A stretch of 6,498 nucleotides of DNA from contig JAQGLH010000100.1 of assembly GCA_028293005.1 (NCBI GenBank), forward strand, positions 1-6,498, written 5' to 3'. The notes beneath the pieces were generated by a model, which was given only the letters and a program-made list of their open reading frames with translations, was not told the DNA's origin and ran no database searches. Source of the DNA: Alphaproteobacteria bacterium. GTDB lineage: Bacteria; Pseudomonadota; Alphaproteobacteria; Sphingomonadales; Sphingomonadaceae. This document shows positions 1-6,076 of the stretch, piece by piece (the stretch's first letter is position 1; each line of letters starts with the position of its first letter). The position numbers and the translations under genes were made by a program.

Positions 1-1243
1 CGACCAGCTGGTTGTAGTTTTGCCAGAAGCCGATGATGGCGCCTTCGGTGACAAGGTGGTCGGCATCGTCGGCACGGCCGCCGCCCATGGCGATGTAGCT
101 GTGATCGTCCTGGGCGCGGACCACCGCCTGCGGCACGATCTCGACCTCTTCGCCGTCCTCCATCGAGATCACTCCGGCCGGTCCGATCAGGTTCGACTGC
201 TTGATGCGGATGTTGGTCAGCTCCTCGTCCTCGTCGGCATAGCCGAACTGCGTCCAGACCAGCTCGAACGCATCGGGACCGTGGGTCACGATCTGGCGCA
301 CCGCCAACGTGTTCGAGATCTGCTGGAGGATGACGTTGGGGAACAAGGCCAGGATCACCAAGGTGATGCCGTCGTCGAACTCCTTGCGGCTCTTGAGCAG
401 CGAGGGGTCCTGGAGCGCAAAGCCGGTGTCGAACGTGCGCGAGTCGCCATAGACTTCCTTGTCGGCGCTCTCGTCGTTCGATGCCGCGATCGCATAGAGC
501 AGGGAGTGGCGCTTGGACTCGTCCATCCGGCTCACGCCTTGCTGGGTCGAGCGGTACAGCCCGAAGGTCGTGTGGAAGAGGTGGAGCAGGCTGCCGTGAT
601 AGGGATCACGGGTGTTCTCCGCATAGAGCTTCCAGTTGCCGTGGATATATTGGCGCTGGTCGCCAAGCACCTTGATCGGCCGGTTCATGATCCGCTCGAT
701 ATGCTCGATCGCGAGCGGGCCGAGATAGTCGCGCAGCGGCTCGACGGTTTGCGAATAGGTGGCGAACACCATCCCGCAGATCGTCTCGACGCGCAGCCGC
801 GGCAAGCTGTGGCGCTTCATGTCGAACCCGGGCGGCATGCCGCCCTGGCCGCGGATGCCGCGGCGGAACGGGACGCCGATCAGACCGCCGGTCAGATCAT
901 AGGCCCATTGGTGATAGACGCACTCCAGGCTCGGCGCGTTGCCGCGCAAGTCGCGGCAGACCAAGGCGCCGCGGTGCGCGCAGCGGTTCTCGACGACGTT
1001 GATCGCACCCGTCTCGTCGCGCGTGACGATCACCGGCGTGTCGCCGATGAAGGTGGTCTTGTAATCGCCGGCGTTGGCCACTTCGGCCTCGAGCGCGACG
1101 AACCCCCAGGTCTCGCCGCGGAAGATCGTCTCCTGCTCGCGGTCGTAGATCTCGCGGTCGGTGAACACCTTGTAGCTCACCCGGCAGGCGGGGCCCTCGT
1201 CGGCAAGGTTCTCGGGCGCGGATTGCGGGTTGGCAATATCCAT
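1..1243 (-). CDS. Aromatic ring-hydroxylating dioxygenase, alpha (large) subunit, 3' end cut by window edge
   Basis: This is the catalytic subunit of a Rieske non-heme iron oxygenase, which inserts oxygen into an aromatic ring using electrons passed on by a ferredoxin. I read 414 codons before the window ends. Family members run about 420-440 residues, so only a short C-terminus is missing. The N-terminal Rieske domain has C88-x-H90 and C108-x2-H111. The catalytic domain has the NWKLYAEN segment (about residues 203-210), then D213, H216 and H221, where D213 is the likely electron-transfer bridge and H216/H221 are iron ligands. D363 in the MEDGEE stretch is the probable third ligand. The DPYHGSLLHLFHTTFG region resembles the anthranilate/salicylate/terephthalate group (AndAc, AhdA1c, TphA2) more than naphthalene or biphenyl dioxygenases; this is from memory of the family. 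The ATG at 1243-1241 follows a strong AAGGAGG (1255-1249) at 5 nt. The actual substrate cannot be told. Confidence 0.93.
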   Translation of the reverse strand, partial: MDIANPQSAPENLADEGPACRVSYKVFTDREIYDREQETIFRGETWGFVALEAEVANAGDYKTTFIGDTPVIVTRDETGAINVVENRCAHRGALVCRDLRGNAPSLECVYHQWAYDLTGGLIGVPFRRGIRGQGGMPPGFDMKRHSLPRLRVETICGMVFATYSQTVEPLRDYLGPLAIEHIERIMNRPIKVLGDQRQYIHGNWKLYAENTRDPYHGSLLHLFHTTFGLYRSTQQGVSRMDESKRHSLLYAIAASNDESADKEVYGDSRTFDTGFALQDPSLLKSRKEFDDGITLVILALFPNVILQQISNTLAVRQIVTHGPDAFELVWTQFGYADEDEELTNIRIKQSNLIGPAGVISMEDGEEVEIVPQAVVRAQDDHSYIAMGGGRADDADHLVTEGAIIGFWQNYNQLV

Positions 1244-1248
1244 TGGTT

Positions 1249-1255
1249 CCTCCTT
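1249..1255 (-). promoter_or_regulatory. Strong ribosome binding site of the oxygenase alpha gene
   Basis: On the minus strand the sequence reads AAGGAGG, then AACCA, then ATG. This is a near-perfect Shine-Dalgarno with 5 nt spacing. It is the best ribosome site in the operon and fixes the alpha start at 1243. It suggests that alpha is initiated independently rather than by coupling to the beta subunit 112 nt upstream. Confidence 0.85.
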
Positions 1256-1312
1256 CAGGCGAGCGGGCCTCGATCCGATCGACGACCGCGACGCCAGCTT
1301 TCTTTACTTCGC

Positions 1313-1355
1313 GTGATCTCCAGTCGCCGGCTGCCGCCAGGCGACTTGAAATCAC
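1313..1355 (-). repeat. Intercistronic stem-loop between beta and alpha genes
   Basis: An inverted repeat begins at the base directly after the beta-subunit stop codon. In plus-strand coordinates the arms are 1313-1328 and 1340-1355 with an 11-nt loop. GTGAT pairs with ATCAC on the outside and AGTCGCC pairs with GGCGACT on the inside; two of the four positions between these blocks also pair, giving 14 of 16 base pairs. No U-tract follows on the transcript, so a simple intrinsic terminator is unlikely. An mRNA-stability or REP-like element separating the two cistrons fits better. Confidence 0.6.
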
Positions 1356-1859
1356 TCAGATCGGCCGCACCATCAAGGTATCGATGCGGTTGGTGTCGAA
1401 CACCGCGAGCTTGGACTTGAAGCGAAGCTGGCCATCCTCGCCGCGCACGATCTCGTCGAGATAACGCCCGGCGTTGTAGATCGACGTCTCGCCGTTGTTG
1501 CGGGTCTGGAACACGACATAGTTGGTGCGGGCGCGAACCAGGCCGGGCTCGACCTCGTGCACCCGCGTCGTGCTCAGGATGTGGCGATAATGGTGGGTGG
1601 GGTAGATGTTCGCCTGCCTCAAGGAGACCACCCGGTCGACCAGCATCTTGCGGCTGTCGCAGAAGATCGCCGCGATCGGCAGGCCGCGGTCCATGTTCTC
1701 GCGCGCGATGATCTTGTAGACGCAGTCCTCGGTGAACAGATCGGGCCATTCCTCGAGACGGTCCTCGTCGATCAGCTCGGCATGGCGCGCCACCAGATCC
1801 TCGACCTCCTGGTGAAGATCGCGCGCCGTCGCCTTGTCGAAAGCCATTGCGACACCCAT
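1356..1859 (-). CDS. Aromatic ring-hydroxylating dioxygenase, beta (small) subunit
   Basis: This is the non-catalytic structural partner of the Rieske oxygenase alpha subunit; family members adopt an NTF2-like fold and help form an alpha3beta3 complex. The product is 167 residues, within the usual 155-190. Recognisable family features are the N-terminal helical segment with DEDRLEEWPDLF (about residues 31-42), the HHYRHILSTTRV strand (about 89-100), and the C-terminal NAGRYLDEIV and VFDTNRIDTLMVRPI segments, which resemble the beta subunits of the anthranilate/terephthalate dioxygenase group. It starts 2 nt after the ferredoxin stop, so translation is probably coupled. Neither candidate start has a strong ribosome site. 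The ATG at 1859 is taken because it lies closest to the ferredoxin stop. The ATG at 1847 (MAFDK) has a GGGTG 5 nt upstream and is a real alternative. The stop is followed at once by a large stem-loop. Confidence 0.9.
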   Translation of the reverse strand: MGVAMAFDKATARDLHQEVEDLVARHAELIDEDRLEEWPDLFTEDCVYKIIARENMDRGLPIAAIFCDSRKMLVDRVVSLRQANIYPTHHYRHILSTTRVHEVEPGLVRARTNYVVFQTRNNGETSIYNAGRYLDEIVRGEDGQLRFKSKLAVFDTNRIDTLMVRPI

Positions 1860-1861
1860 GC

Positions 1862-2191
1862 TCAGGCCGCCGCTTCTGCGGCCAGCCGGATCGCGATCCA
1901 GCCGTCGTCGACCTCGACTGCGTAGGTCTTGAGCGGGACCTGGCACGGGAACACCGTCGCGGCGCCCGTCGCAATGTCGAACGCACCGCCATGGAACGGG
2001 CATTCGATCGTGCCGCCGTCCTGATAGCCGTCGGTCAGCATCGCATTGCCGTGCGTGCAGATGTTGTCGGTCACATAATAAGTGCCCCCGACATCATAAA
2101 CCGCAAACGGCGGAAGCCCGGCGACATGGGCCGCAACCGGCTCGCCGTCCTTCACCTCATCCACCCGGCACAGGCGAACCAGCTCACTCAT
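1862..2191 (-). CDS. Rieske [2Fe-2S] ferredoxin of the oxygenase system
   Basis: This is a small cytoplasmic electron carrier that passes electrons from a reductase to the oxygenase alpha subunit. The 109-residue length is typical. The Rieske cluster ligands are clear: C45-x-H47 (CTHGNAML) and C64-x2-H67 (CPFHGGAFD), with 16 residues between H47 and C64. The PCQVPLKTYAVEVDDG segment after the second motif is the usual C-terminal strand region of BphA3/NagAb/AndAb-type ferredoxins. The start at 2191 is supported by AAGGA (2200-2196) 4 nt upstream. It lies 74 nt after the extradiol dioxygenase gene and 2 nt before the beta subunit. The arrangement makes it the dedicated ferredoxin of this oxygenase. 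No reductase gene is present in the window; sphingomonads often share one encoded elsewhere, which is an inference here. Confidence 0.93.
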   Translation of the reverse strand: MSELVRLCRVDEVKDGEPVAAHVAGLPPFAVYDVGGTYYVTDNICTHGNAMLTDGYQDGGTIECPFHGGAFDIATGAATVFPCQVPLKTYAVEVDDGWIAIRLAAEAAA

Positions 2192-2201
2192 AACGTCCTT
2201 C

Positions 2202-2243
2202 TCGCAATCGTCATTGCGACGCCGGACCCAAAGCCCGGCGTCG
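2202..2243 (-). repeat. Two overlapping hairpins in the bphC-ferredoxin gap
   Basis: The 74-nt gap holds two perfect inverted repeats. One has arms 2217-2225 (CGACGCCGG) and 2235-2243 (CCGGCGTCG) with a 9-nt loop. The other has arms 2202-2208 (TCGCAAT) and 2213-2219 (ATTGCGA) with a 4-nt loop. They share bases 2217-2219, so they cannot both form in full at once. The 7-bp hairpin ends one base from the ferredoxin ribosome site (2200-2196). No U-tract is present. They may be a REP-like element, an mRNA processing or stability site, or a translation-tuning structure. Confidence 0.55.
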
Positions 2244-2265
2244 ATCGTCCCTGAAAGTCGAGCCC

Positions 2266-3171
2266 CTAGAGCTCGATGTCCATCCCGTAGCCCGCGGCCT
2301 CGTTGCCGTGGCCGAAAATGTCGCGGCTGTAATATTCCTGCTGGTTGTCCGCCTTCTTGGCGCCCCAGCCCAGCTCCCACAGCCAGCCCGACGGGTTGGC
2401 GCAGTAGAAGGTCAAGGCCTCGTCGTTCGAATGCTTGCCCAGCTGCAGCGCAACGTCGATCTTGCGCTGGCGGATGATGTCGTGCGCCACACCCAGATCG
2501 TCGAGATCGGTATATTCGAGCATCAAATGGTTGATCCGCTTCTTCATCGGCCCAAGCCCGAAGGCCACCGAATGCTGGCGCCCGTTGACGTGCATGAAAT
2601 AAGGCTGCGCCACCATGCCGCCGGGAAGCGGAAGCTTGTACTCGACCGAACCGGTGAGGCCGAGCATCTCGTAGAAGCGCACCGCGGCAGGAATGTCGTC
2701 CTGGCGCAAGATGCAGTGGCCGATGCCTTCCTTGGCGGTCATGAACTTGCCGAACATCGGCCGCCCCGGATGGAACGCACGCCAGTTGTCGACCAGCGGA
2801 CCATAGAAGATCTCGGTCGGGTTGCCGCCCGGATCGACCGTCTTGGCCAGGCCCAGAACACGCCGCTCGGTGCATTCCTCCTCAGACGCCACGCGAATGT
2901 CGAGGTTGTTGAGCCGCAGCTTCTCGACCAGCTCGTTGAACTCGGACGGACCCGCAACCCGCCAGCCGATATAGGCCAGGTCATCGCCGCCATCGATGTG
3001 CAGCGTCAGGCGGTGATGCCACTTGTCCATCCGCAGATAGATGCGGTCGCCCTCACCCTCGTCGACGATCTCCATGCCGACGATCGACGCCGCATAATCC
3101 TTCCACGCATCAACGTTCGATATGGACAGCCCCATATAACCCAGCTCGGTCACTTGCGACATCGCGCTCAT
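2266..3171 (-). CDS. bphC: Type I extradiol dioxygenase, BphC-like (2,3-dihydroxybiphenyl 1,2-dioxygenase family)
   Basis: This enzyme family cleaves a catechol ring next to the two hydroxyls, using Fe(II) and O2, after the ring has been hydroxylated. The 301-residue protein has the two-domain vicinal-oxygen-chelate build. The N-terminal domain runs about residues 6-135 (ELGYMGLSISN, RMDKWHHRLTLH). The catalytic C-terminal domain follows. By comparison with BphC of strain LB400 the iron ligands are H152 (GIGHCIL), H215 (INHLMLEY) and E266 (WLWELGWG). Second-shell residues H200, H247 and Y256 are also in place, so the enzyme looks intact. It is the first gene of the leftward operon. GAGAGG sits directly against the ATG at 3171 but 9 nt before the ATG at 3162, so translation may begin at 3162 (MSQVTELG), giving 298 residues. 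The natural substrate could be any mono- or bicyclic catechol; the bphC label indicates family, not proven substrate. Confidence 0.92.
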   Translation of the reverse strand: MSAMSQVTELGYMGLSISNVDAWKDYAASIVGMEIVDEGEGDRIYLRMDKWHHRLTLHIDGGDDLAYIGWRVAGPSEFNELVEKLRLNNLDIRVASEEECTERRVLGLAKTVDPGGNPTEIFYGPLVDNWRAFHPGRPMFGKFMTAKEGIGHCILRQDDIPAAVRFYEMLGLTGSVEYKLPLPGGMVAQPYFMHVNGRQHSVAFGLGPMKKRINHLMLEYTDLDDLGVAHDIIRQRKIDVALQLGKHSNDEALTFYCANPSGWLWELGWGAKKADNQQEYYSRDIFGHGNEAAGYGMDIEL

Positions 3172-3467
3172 CCTCTCTCTTGTCTCTACTTCAAGCCCTG
3201 GGCACCCCAGCCCGGTCCTACCCCCCGCGCCTTAGTCCAACTCGACCACCACCGCAACCGCATCAGGACAACGGTTTGCACATGAATGCCGGCGGTAGAT
3301 CACGGTCTCAACCCTCTGGAACAATGTCGAAACCTGCGAAGTAGATAACTCCGAAGTGGTGCCTTCGAGACTTGGCGCTTGGCCTCGACCACCCTTGCCG
3401 ATAAAAGCCGCGAGACAGCTTTGCTGTATTGTATCCATAAGACAGTTGTGCGAATAGGCTCAAGGAC
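3172..3467. promoter_or_regulatory. Divergent intergenic region between catabolic operon and pcm run
   Basis: These 296 bases separate two divergent transcription units and should hold both promoters. Base composition is lower than in the genes: about 50% GC over 3301-3360 and about 42% over 3421-3480. An interrupted palindrome ACAGC-TTT-GCTGT lies at 3415-3427, which could be an operator half-site pair. On the minus strand TACAAT (3433-3428) could be a -10 box, but no good -35 lies 16-18 nt upstream of it. CTTGGC is repeated in tandem at 3371-3383, and CGAAGT occurs at 3337-3342 and 3352-3357. A 68-codon minus-strand reading frame (3438-3232) has codon use unlike the neighbouring genes and matches no family I know. 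I see no sigma-54 signature. Confidence 0.4.
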
Positions 3468-4119
3468 ATGTCAGAGCATAATTTCGAACAGATGCGCCGA
3501 GCGATGGTCGCGAGCCAGTTGAGGACTACCGGCGTCAATGATCCGCGCGTGCTCGCGGCGATGGGCGCGGTGCCGCGCGAGCGCTTCGTTCCGCCCGAGC
3601 TGGCGCCGATCGCTTATGCCGATGCCCTGGTCTCGCTCGGCGGCGGACGCCAGCTTAATTCTCCGATGGCGCTTGGCAAGCTGCTCACTGAAGCTGCGCC
3701 TCAATCGGGCGAGCGGGCTATGGTGATCGGTGCGGCCACCGGCTATGCCGCCGCGGTGCTCGCCCGGCTGGTCGGCTACGTCGTCGCGGTCGAAGAGGAT
3801 GAGGCGCTTGCGGAGCGCGCAATGACCGCGCTGGCCGGGACCGGCGTCACTGTGATCGAGGGTCCGCTCGTCGAAGGTTACAAGCACGGCGCGCCTTATG
3901 ATCTGATCCTGATCGACGGCGCGGTCGAGCATGTGCCTGGCGCGCTCATAGACCAGCTGGCGGAGGGTGGGCGGCTCGCGTCCGGCCTCGTCGAGCAGGG
4001 GGTTCAGCGGCTCGCTATTGGCCGCCGTGCCGGCGAGGGCTTCGGCATGAAGGCCTTCTCGGACACCGCCGCCGCAGTCGTTCCCGGCTTCCTCAAGCCG
4101 CGCGCTTTCAGTTTCTTAG
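3468..4119 (+). CDS. pcm: Protein-L-isoaspartate O-methyltransferase family protein, stop codon displaced by one base
   Basis: This is a SAM-dependent methyltransferase of the family that repairs isoaspartyl residues in ageing proteins. Visible features are an N-terminal MRRAMVASQLRTTGVNDPRVLAAM helix region, VPRERFVPPEL (about residues 35-45), a SAM-binding motif VIGAATGYAAAVLA (86-98), and a DLILIDGAVEHVP segment (about 145-157). Homologues end at a PRAFSF-like sequence, here residues 211-216. The in-frame codon after F216 is TTA rather than a stop; TAG at 4117-4119 is one base out of frame. The given end assumes that TAG is the original stop. Read literally, the frame stays open to 5615 across the whole tolC gene, which is surely not a real fusion. 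The region aligned with the usual ISQP motif reads LNSP (63-66), so it is a divergent family member. AAGGA lies only 1 nt before the ATG, which is unusually close. tolC begins 9 nt after the displaced stop. Confidence 0.8.
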
Positions 4120-4128
4120 CGGGGTCGG

Positions 4129-5598
4129 GTGCAGGCGTTGCGACAGCGGAGCAGCGAGATACGACGCCGCTGGCTCGCCGCGGCGGGATCGGGCGCCCTG
4201 CTGCTTGGCGGAGCAGCCGAGGCGGACACGCTTCGCGAAGCGCTGATCCAGACCTATCACAGCAATCCCGTCATCACCGCGCAGCGCGCGCAGCTCCGTT
4301 CGGTCGACGAGGGCGTCGCGTTGGCACGTTCGGCCGGACGTCCGCAGCTGTCGGGCACCGCCGGCTTCAACCAGGATCTCACCCGCACCGGCGGCGGCAA
4401 TGGCAAGAATCTCAGCGCCGGCGTCGATGTCAGCTATCCGTTGTTCAGCGGCGGCGCGGTGCGCAACCAGATCGGCGCGGCACGGGCCCGCGTCGAGGCG
4501 GGTCGCGCCAATCTGAAGGCGACCGAGGGCGATGTCTTCACCGAGGCGGTCGGCGCCTATATGGACGTGATCCGCGACCGCTCGATCGTCACCTTGAACA
4601 GCAATCAGGTGAAGGTGCTCGAGACCAACCTCCAGGCCAGCCGCGATCGTTTCGAGGTCGGCGACCTGACCCGCACCGACGTCGCGCAGTCCGAAGCGCG
4701 GCTTTCGCTTGCACGCAGCAATCTTGCGCTGGCCGAAGGGCAATTGGACGGGAGCGAGGAAAATTATCGGCGCGTGATCGGCAAGCTGCCCGGCGAGCTC
4801 GAGCCGCCGCCACCGCTTCCGCCGCTGCCGGCGACGCCCGAGCAGGCGGTCGACATCGCGCTCGCCAACAATCCCGATCTGACTGCGATCAGTCAGCAGA
4901 TCCGCGCCGCCGGCCTCGATGTGTCGGTCGCCCGCGCCGGGCGGCTGCCAACCGTCGCCGCGATCGCCAACGGCAGCTATGTCGATTATCTGGGCACCGC
5001 CGACAGGCAGTTCGGCGGGACCGGGATCTCGAACACCCAGACCAGCACCGGCATCGGCGTTCAGGCGCGCGTTCCGCTCTATCAGGGCGGATCGGTGGGC
5101 GCGCGCGTCCGTCAGTCGCAGGCGATCCAGAGCCAATTCATCGAACAGGGTATTGGGGTGGAACGCGGTGTCGTCGCCCAGACCCGTGCCGCTTTCTCCA
5201 CCTATCAGGCTGCGGAGCAGGCGATTCGATCGAATCAGACGGCGGTCGATGCCAATCGGCTGGCGCTCGAGGGAACGCGGGCCGAGCAGGGCGTCGGCAC
5301 CCGCAACGTGCTCGACGTGCTCAATGCCGAGCAGGAATTGCTCAACAGCCAGGTGGCTTTGGTGAGCGCTCGGCACGATGCTTATGTCGCCGGCTTCGCC
5401 CTGCTCAACGCGATGGGACGGGCGGAGATGGAGCATCTGAACCTCGACGGCGGTGCGCTCTACAATCCGATCGCGAACTATCGACGGGTGTCGCGCCGCA
5501 TCTCCGATTGGGGCGACGATCCGACGCCGCAGCCGGTCGCGACGCGCACCGTCGGTCCGGGAACGGCTGCGGCCGTGCCGCCTGCAAACACTCCGTGA
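4129..5598 (+). CDS. tolC: TolC-family outer membrane channel protein (type I secretion / efflux)
   Basis: This is the outer membrane and periplasmic tunnel component of tripartite efflux pumps or type I secretion systems. The 489-residue product begins with a signal peptide: a basic n-region (RRR at 12-14), a hydrophobic stretch (15-28) and an AEA cleavage site at A32/D33. The mature part has two repeats of the outer membrane efflux protein fold. Each carries the hallmark turn region: RFEVGDLTRTDVAQSEARL from 174 and EQGVGTRNVLDVLNAEQEL from 386. A proline-rich linker (about 225-235) separates the repeats. The last 25 or so residues form a Pro/Ala-rich tail. The start is GTG at 4129. No ATG lies upstream in frame, and the next methionine is far inside the fold. 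Upstream pairing is only a weak GCGGGG. The 9-nt spacing from the presumed pcm stop suggests translational coupling. The exported substrate and the inner membrane partner are not encoded nearby. Confidence 0.92.
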   Translation: MQALRQRSSEIRRRWLAAAGSGALLLGGAAEADTLREALIQTYHSNPVITAQRAQLRSVDEGVALARSAGRPQLSGTAGFNQDLTRTGGGNGKNLSAGVDVSYPLFSGGAVRNQIGAARARVEAGRANLKATEGDVFTEAVGAYMDVIRDRSIVTLNSNQVKVLETNLQASRDRFEVGDLTRTDVAQSEARLSLARSNLALAEGQLDGSEENYRRVIGKLPGELEPPPPLPPLPATPEQAVDIALANNPDLTAISQQIRAAGLDVSVARAGRLPTVAAIANGSYVDYLGTADRQFGGTGISNTQTSTGIGVQARVPLYQGGSVGARVRQSQAIQSQFIEQGIGVERGVVAQTRAAFSTYQAAEQAIRSNQTAVDANRLALEGTRAEQGVGTRNVLDVLNAEQELLNSQVALVSARHDAYVAGFALLNAMGRAEMEHLNLDGGALYNPIANYRRVSRRISDWGDDPTPQPVATRTVGPGTAAAVPPANTP

Positions 5599-5632
5599 CA
5601 CGCAACTTCGAATAAGCGATAAGGCGCTCATT

Positions 5633-6076
5633 ATGGGGGATATTAATCAGGACCCGTCGATGGAGGAGATACTCGCCTCCATCAAGCGCGTGATCGCGGA
5701 GGATAATCGCTCCGCATCGGTGCGGCAGTCGCGCCGGCGAAGCGACGGCGAATTGCGCGGCGAAGGGGAAATCGACGACCTCGGCCCGGATCCCGAGGAA
5801 GAGGACGTTCTCGAGCTCAACGAGCCGATGACCGCCGGCGCGGATGGGCTGGTTTCGTCCAACGCCGCAGCCGCGAGCCGCCAGGCGCTCGCCGCGCTTG
5901 CCGCGGTGCACGAGCAAGGCGACACGTTGCCGAACATCGCTCACGGGCCGCTGGAGGCCGTGGTGCGCGACATGCTTCGCCCGATGCTCAAAGTGTGGCT
6001 CGACCAGCATCTTCCCGAGCTGGTCGAGGAATTGGTGACTCGCGAGATCGCCCGCATCACCGGCAAGAACTTCTAG
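5633..6076 (+). CDS. popZ: PopZ-family (DUF2497) cell pole-organising protein
   Basis: PopZ in Caulobacter self-assembles into a polar network that anchors the chromosome origin via ParB and recruits cell-cycle regulators. This 147-residue protein has the family layout. The N-terminal partner-binding helix reads QDPSMEEILASIKRVIAED (6-24). A basic patch RQSRRR follows near residue 30. Next comes an acidic, proline-containing disordered stretch (DDLGPDPEEEDVLEL, about 48-62), then an Ala-rich segment, and finally the C-terminal oligomerisation helices (LEAVVRDMLRPMLKVWLDQHL, then LVEELVTREIARITGK). It is shorter than Caulobacter PopZ (about 177 residues), mostly in the acidic linker. The ATG at 5633 has AAGG 8 nt upstream and gives a protein beginning exactly at the conserved helix. 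It follows tolC by 34 nt and precedes valS, a placement seen for this family in other alphaproteobacteria. Polar function here is inferred. Confidence 0.88.
   Translation: MGDINQDPSMEEILASIKRVIAEDNRSASVRQSRRRSDGELRGEGEIDDLGPDPEEEDVLELNEPMTAGADGLVSSNAAAASRQALAALAAVHEQGDTLPNIAHGPLEAVVRDMLRPMLKVWLDQHLPELVEELVTREIARITGKNF

Noticed and set aside
1313..1355. Intrinsic terminator after the beta gene
   Set aside because: The stem is strong but no U-run follows, and the alpha subunit of the same enzyme lies just downstream.
20..1420. 466-codon plus-strand frame
   Set aside because: It is antisense to the oxygenase alpha subunit, whose Rieske and iron-ligand motifs are unmistakable on the minus strand.
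2308..3285. 325-codon plus-strand frame
   Set aside because: It is antisense to the extradiol dioxygenase; no domain is recognised.
3232..3438. 68-codon minus-strand frame in the divergent gap
   Set aside because: Third positions are not GC-biased as in the neighbours, there is no clear ribosome site, and I recognise no family. It is kept only as a remark on a possible remnant.
4120..5615. Open extension of the pcm frame through the tolC gene (about 500 codons)
   Set aside because: It is Arg/Gln/Gly-rich with no recognisable domain, while the other frame encodes a complete TolC protein with signal peptide and both repeats.
4108..5631. 507-codon minus-strand frame opposite tolC
   Set aside because: It is an antisense shadow of a GC-rich gene, with no family signature and no ribosome site logic.
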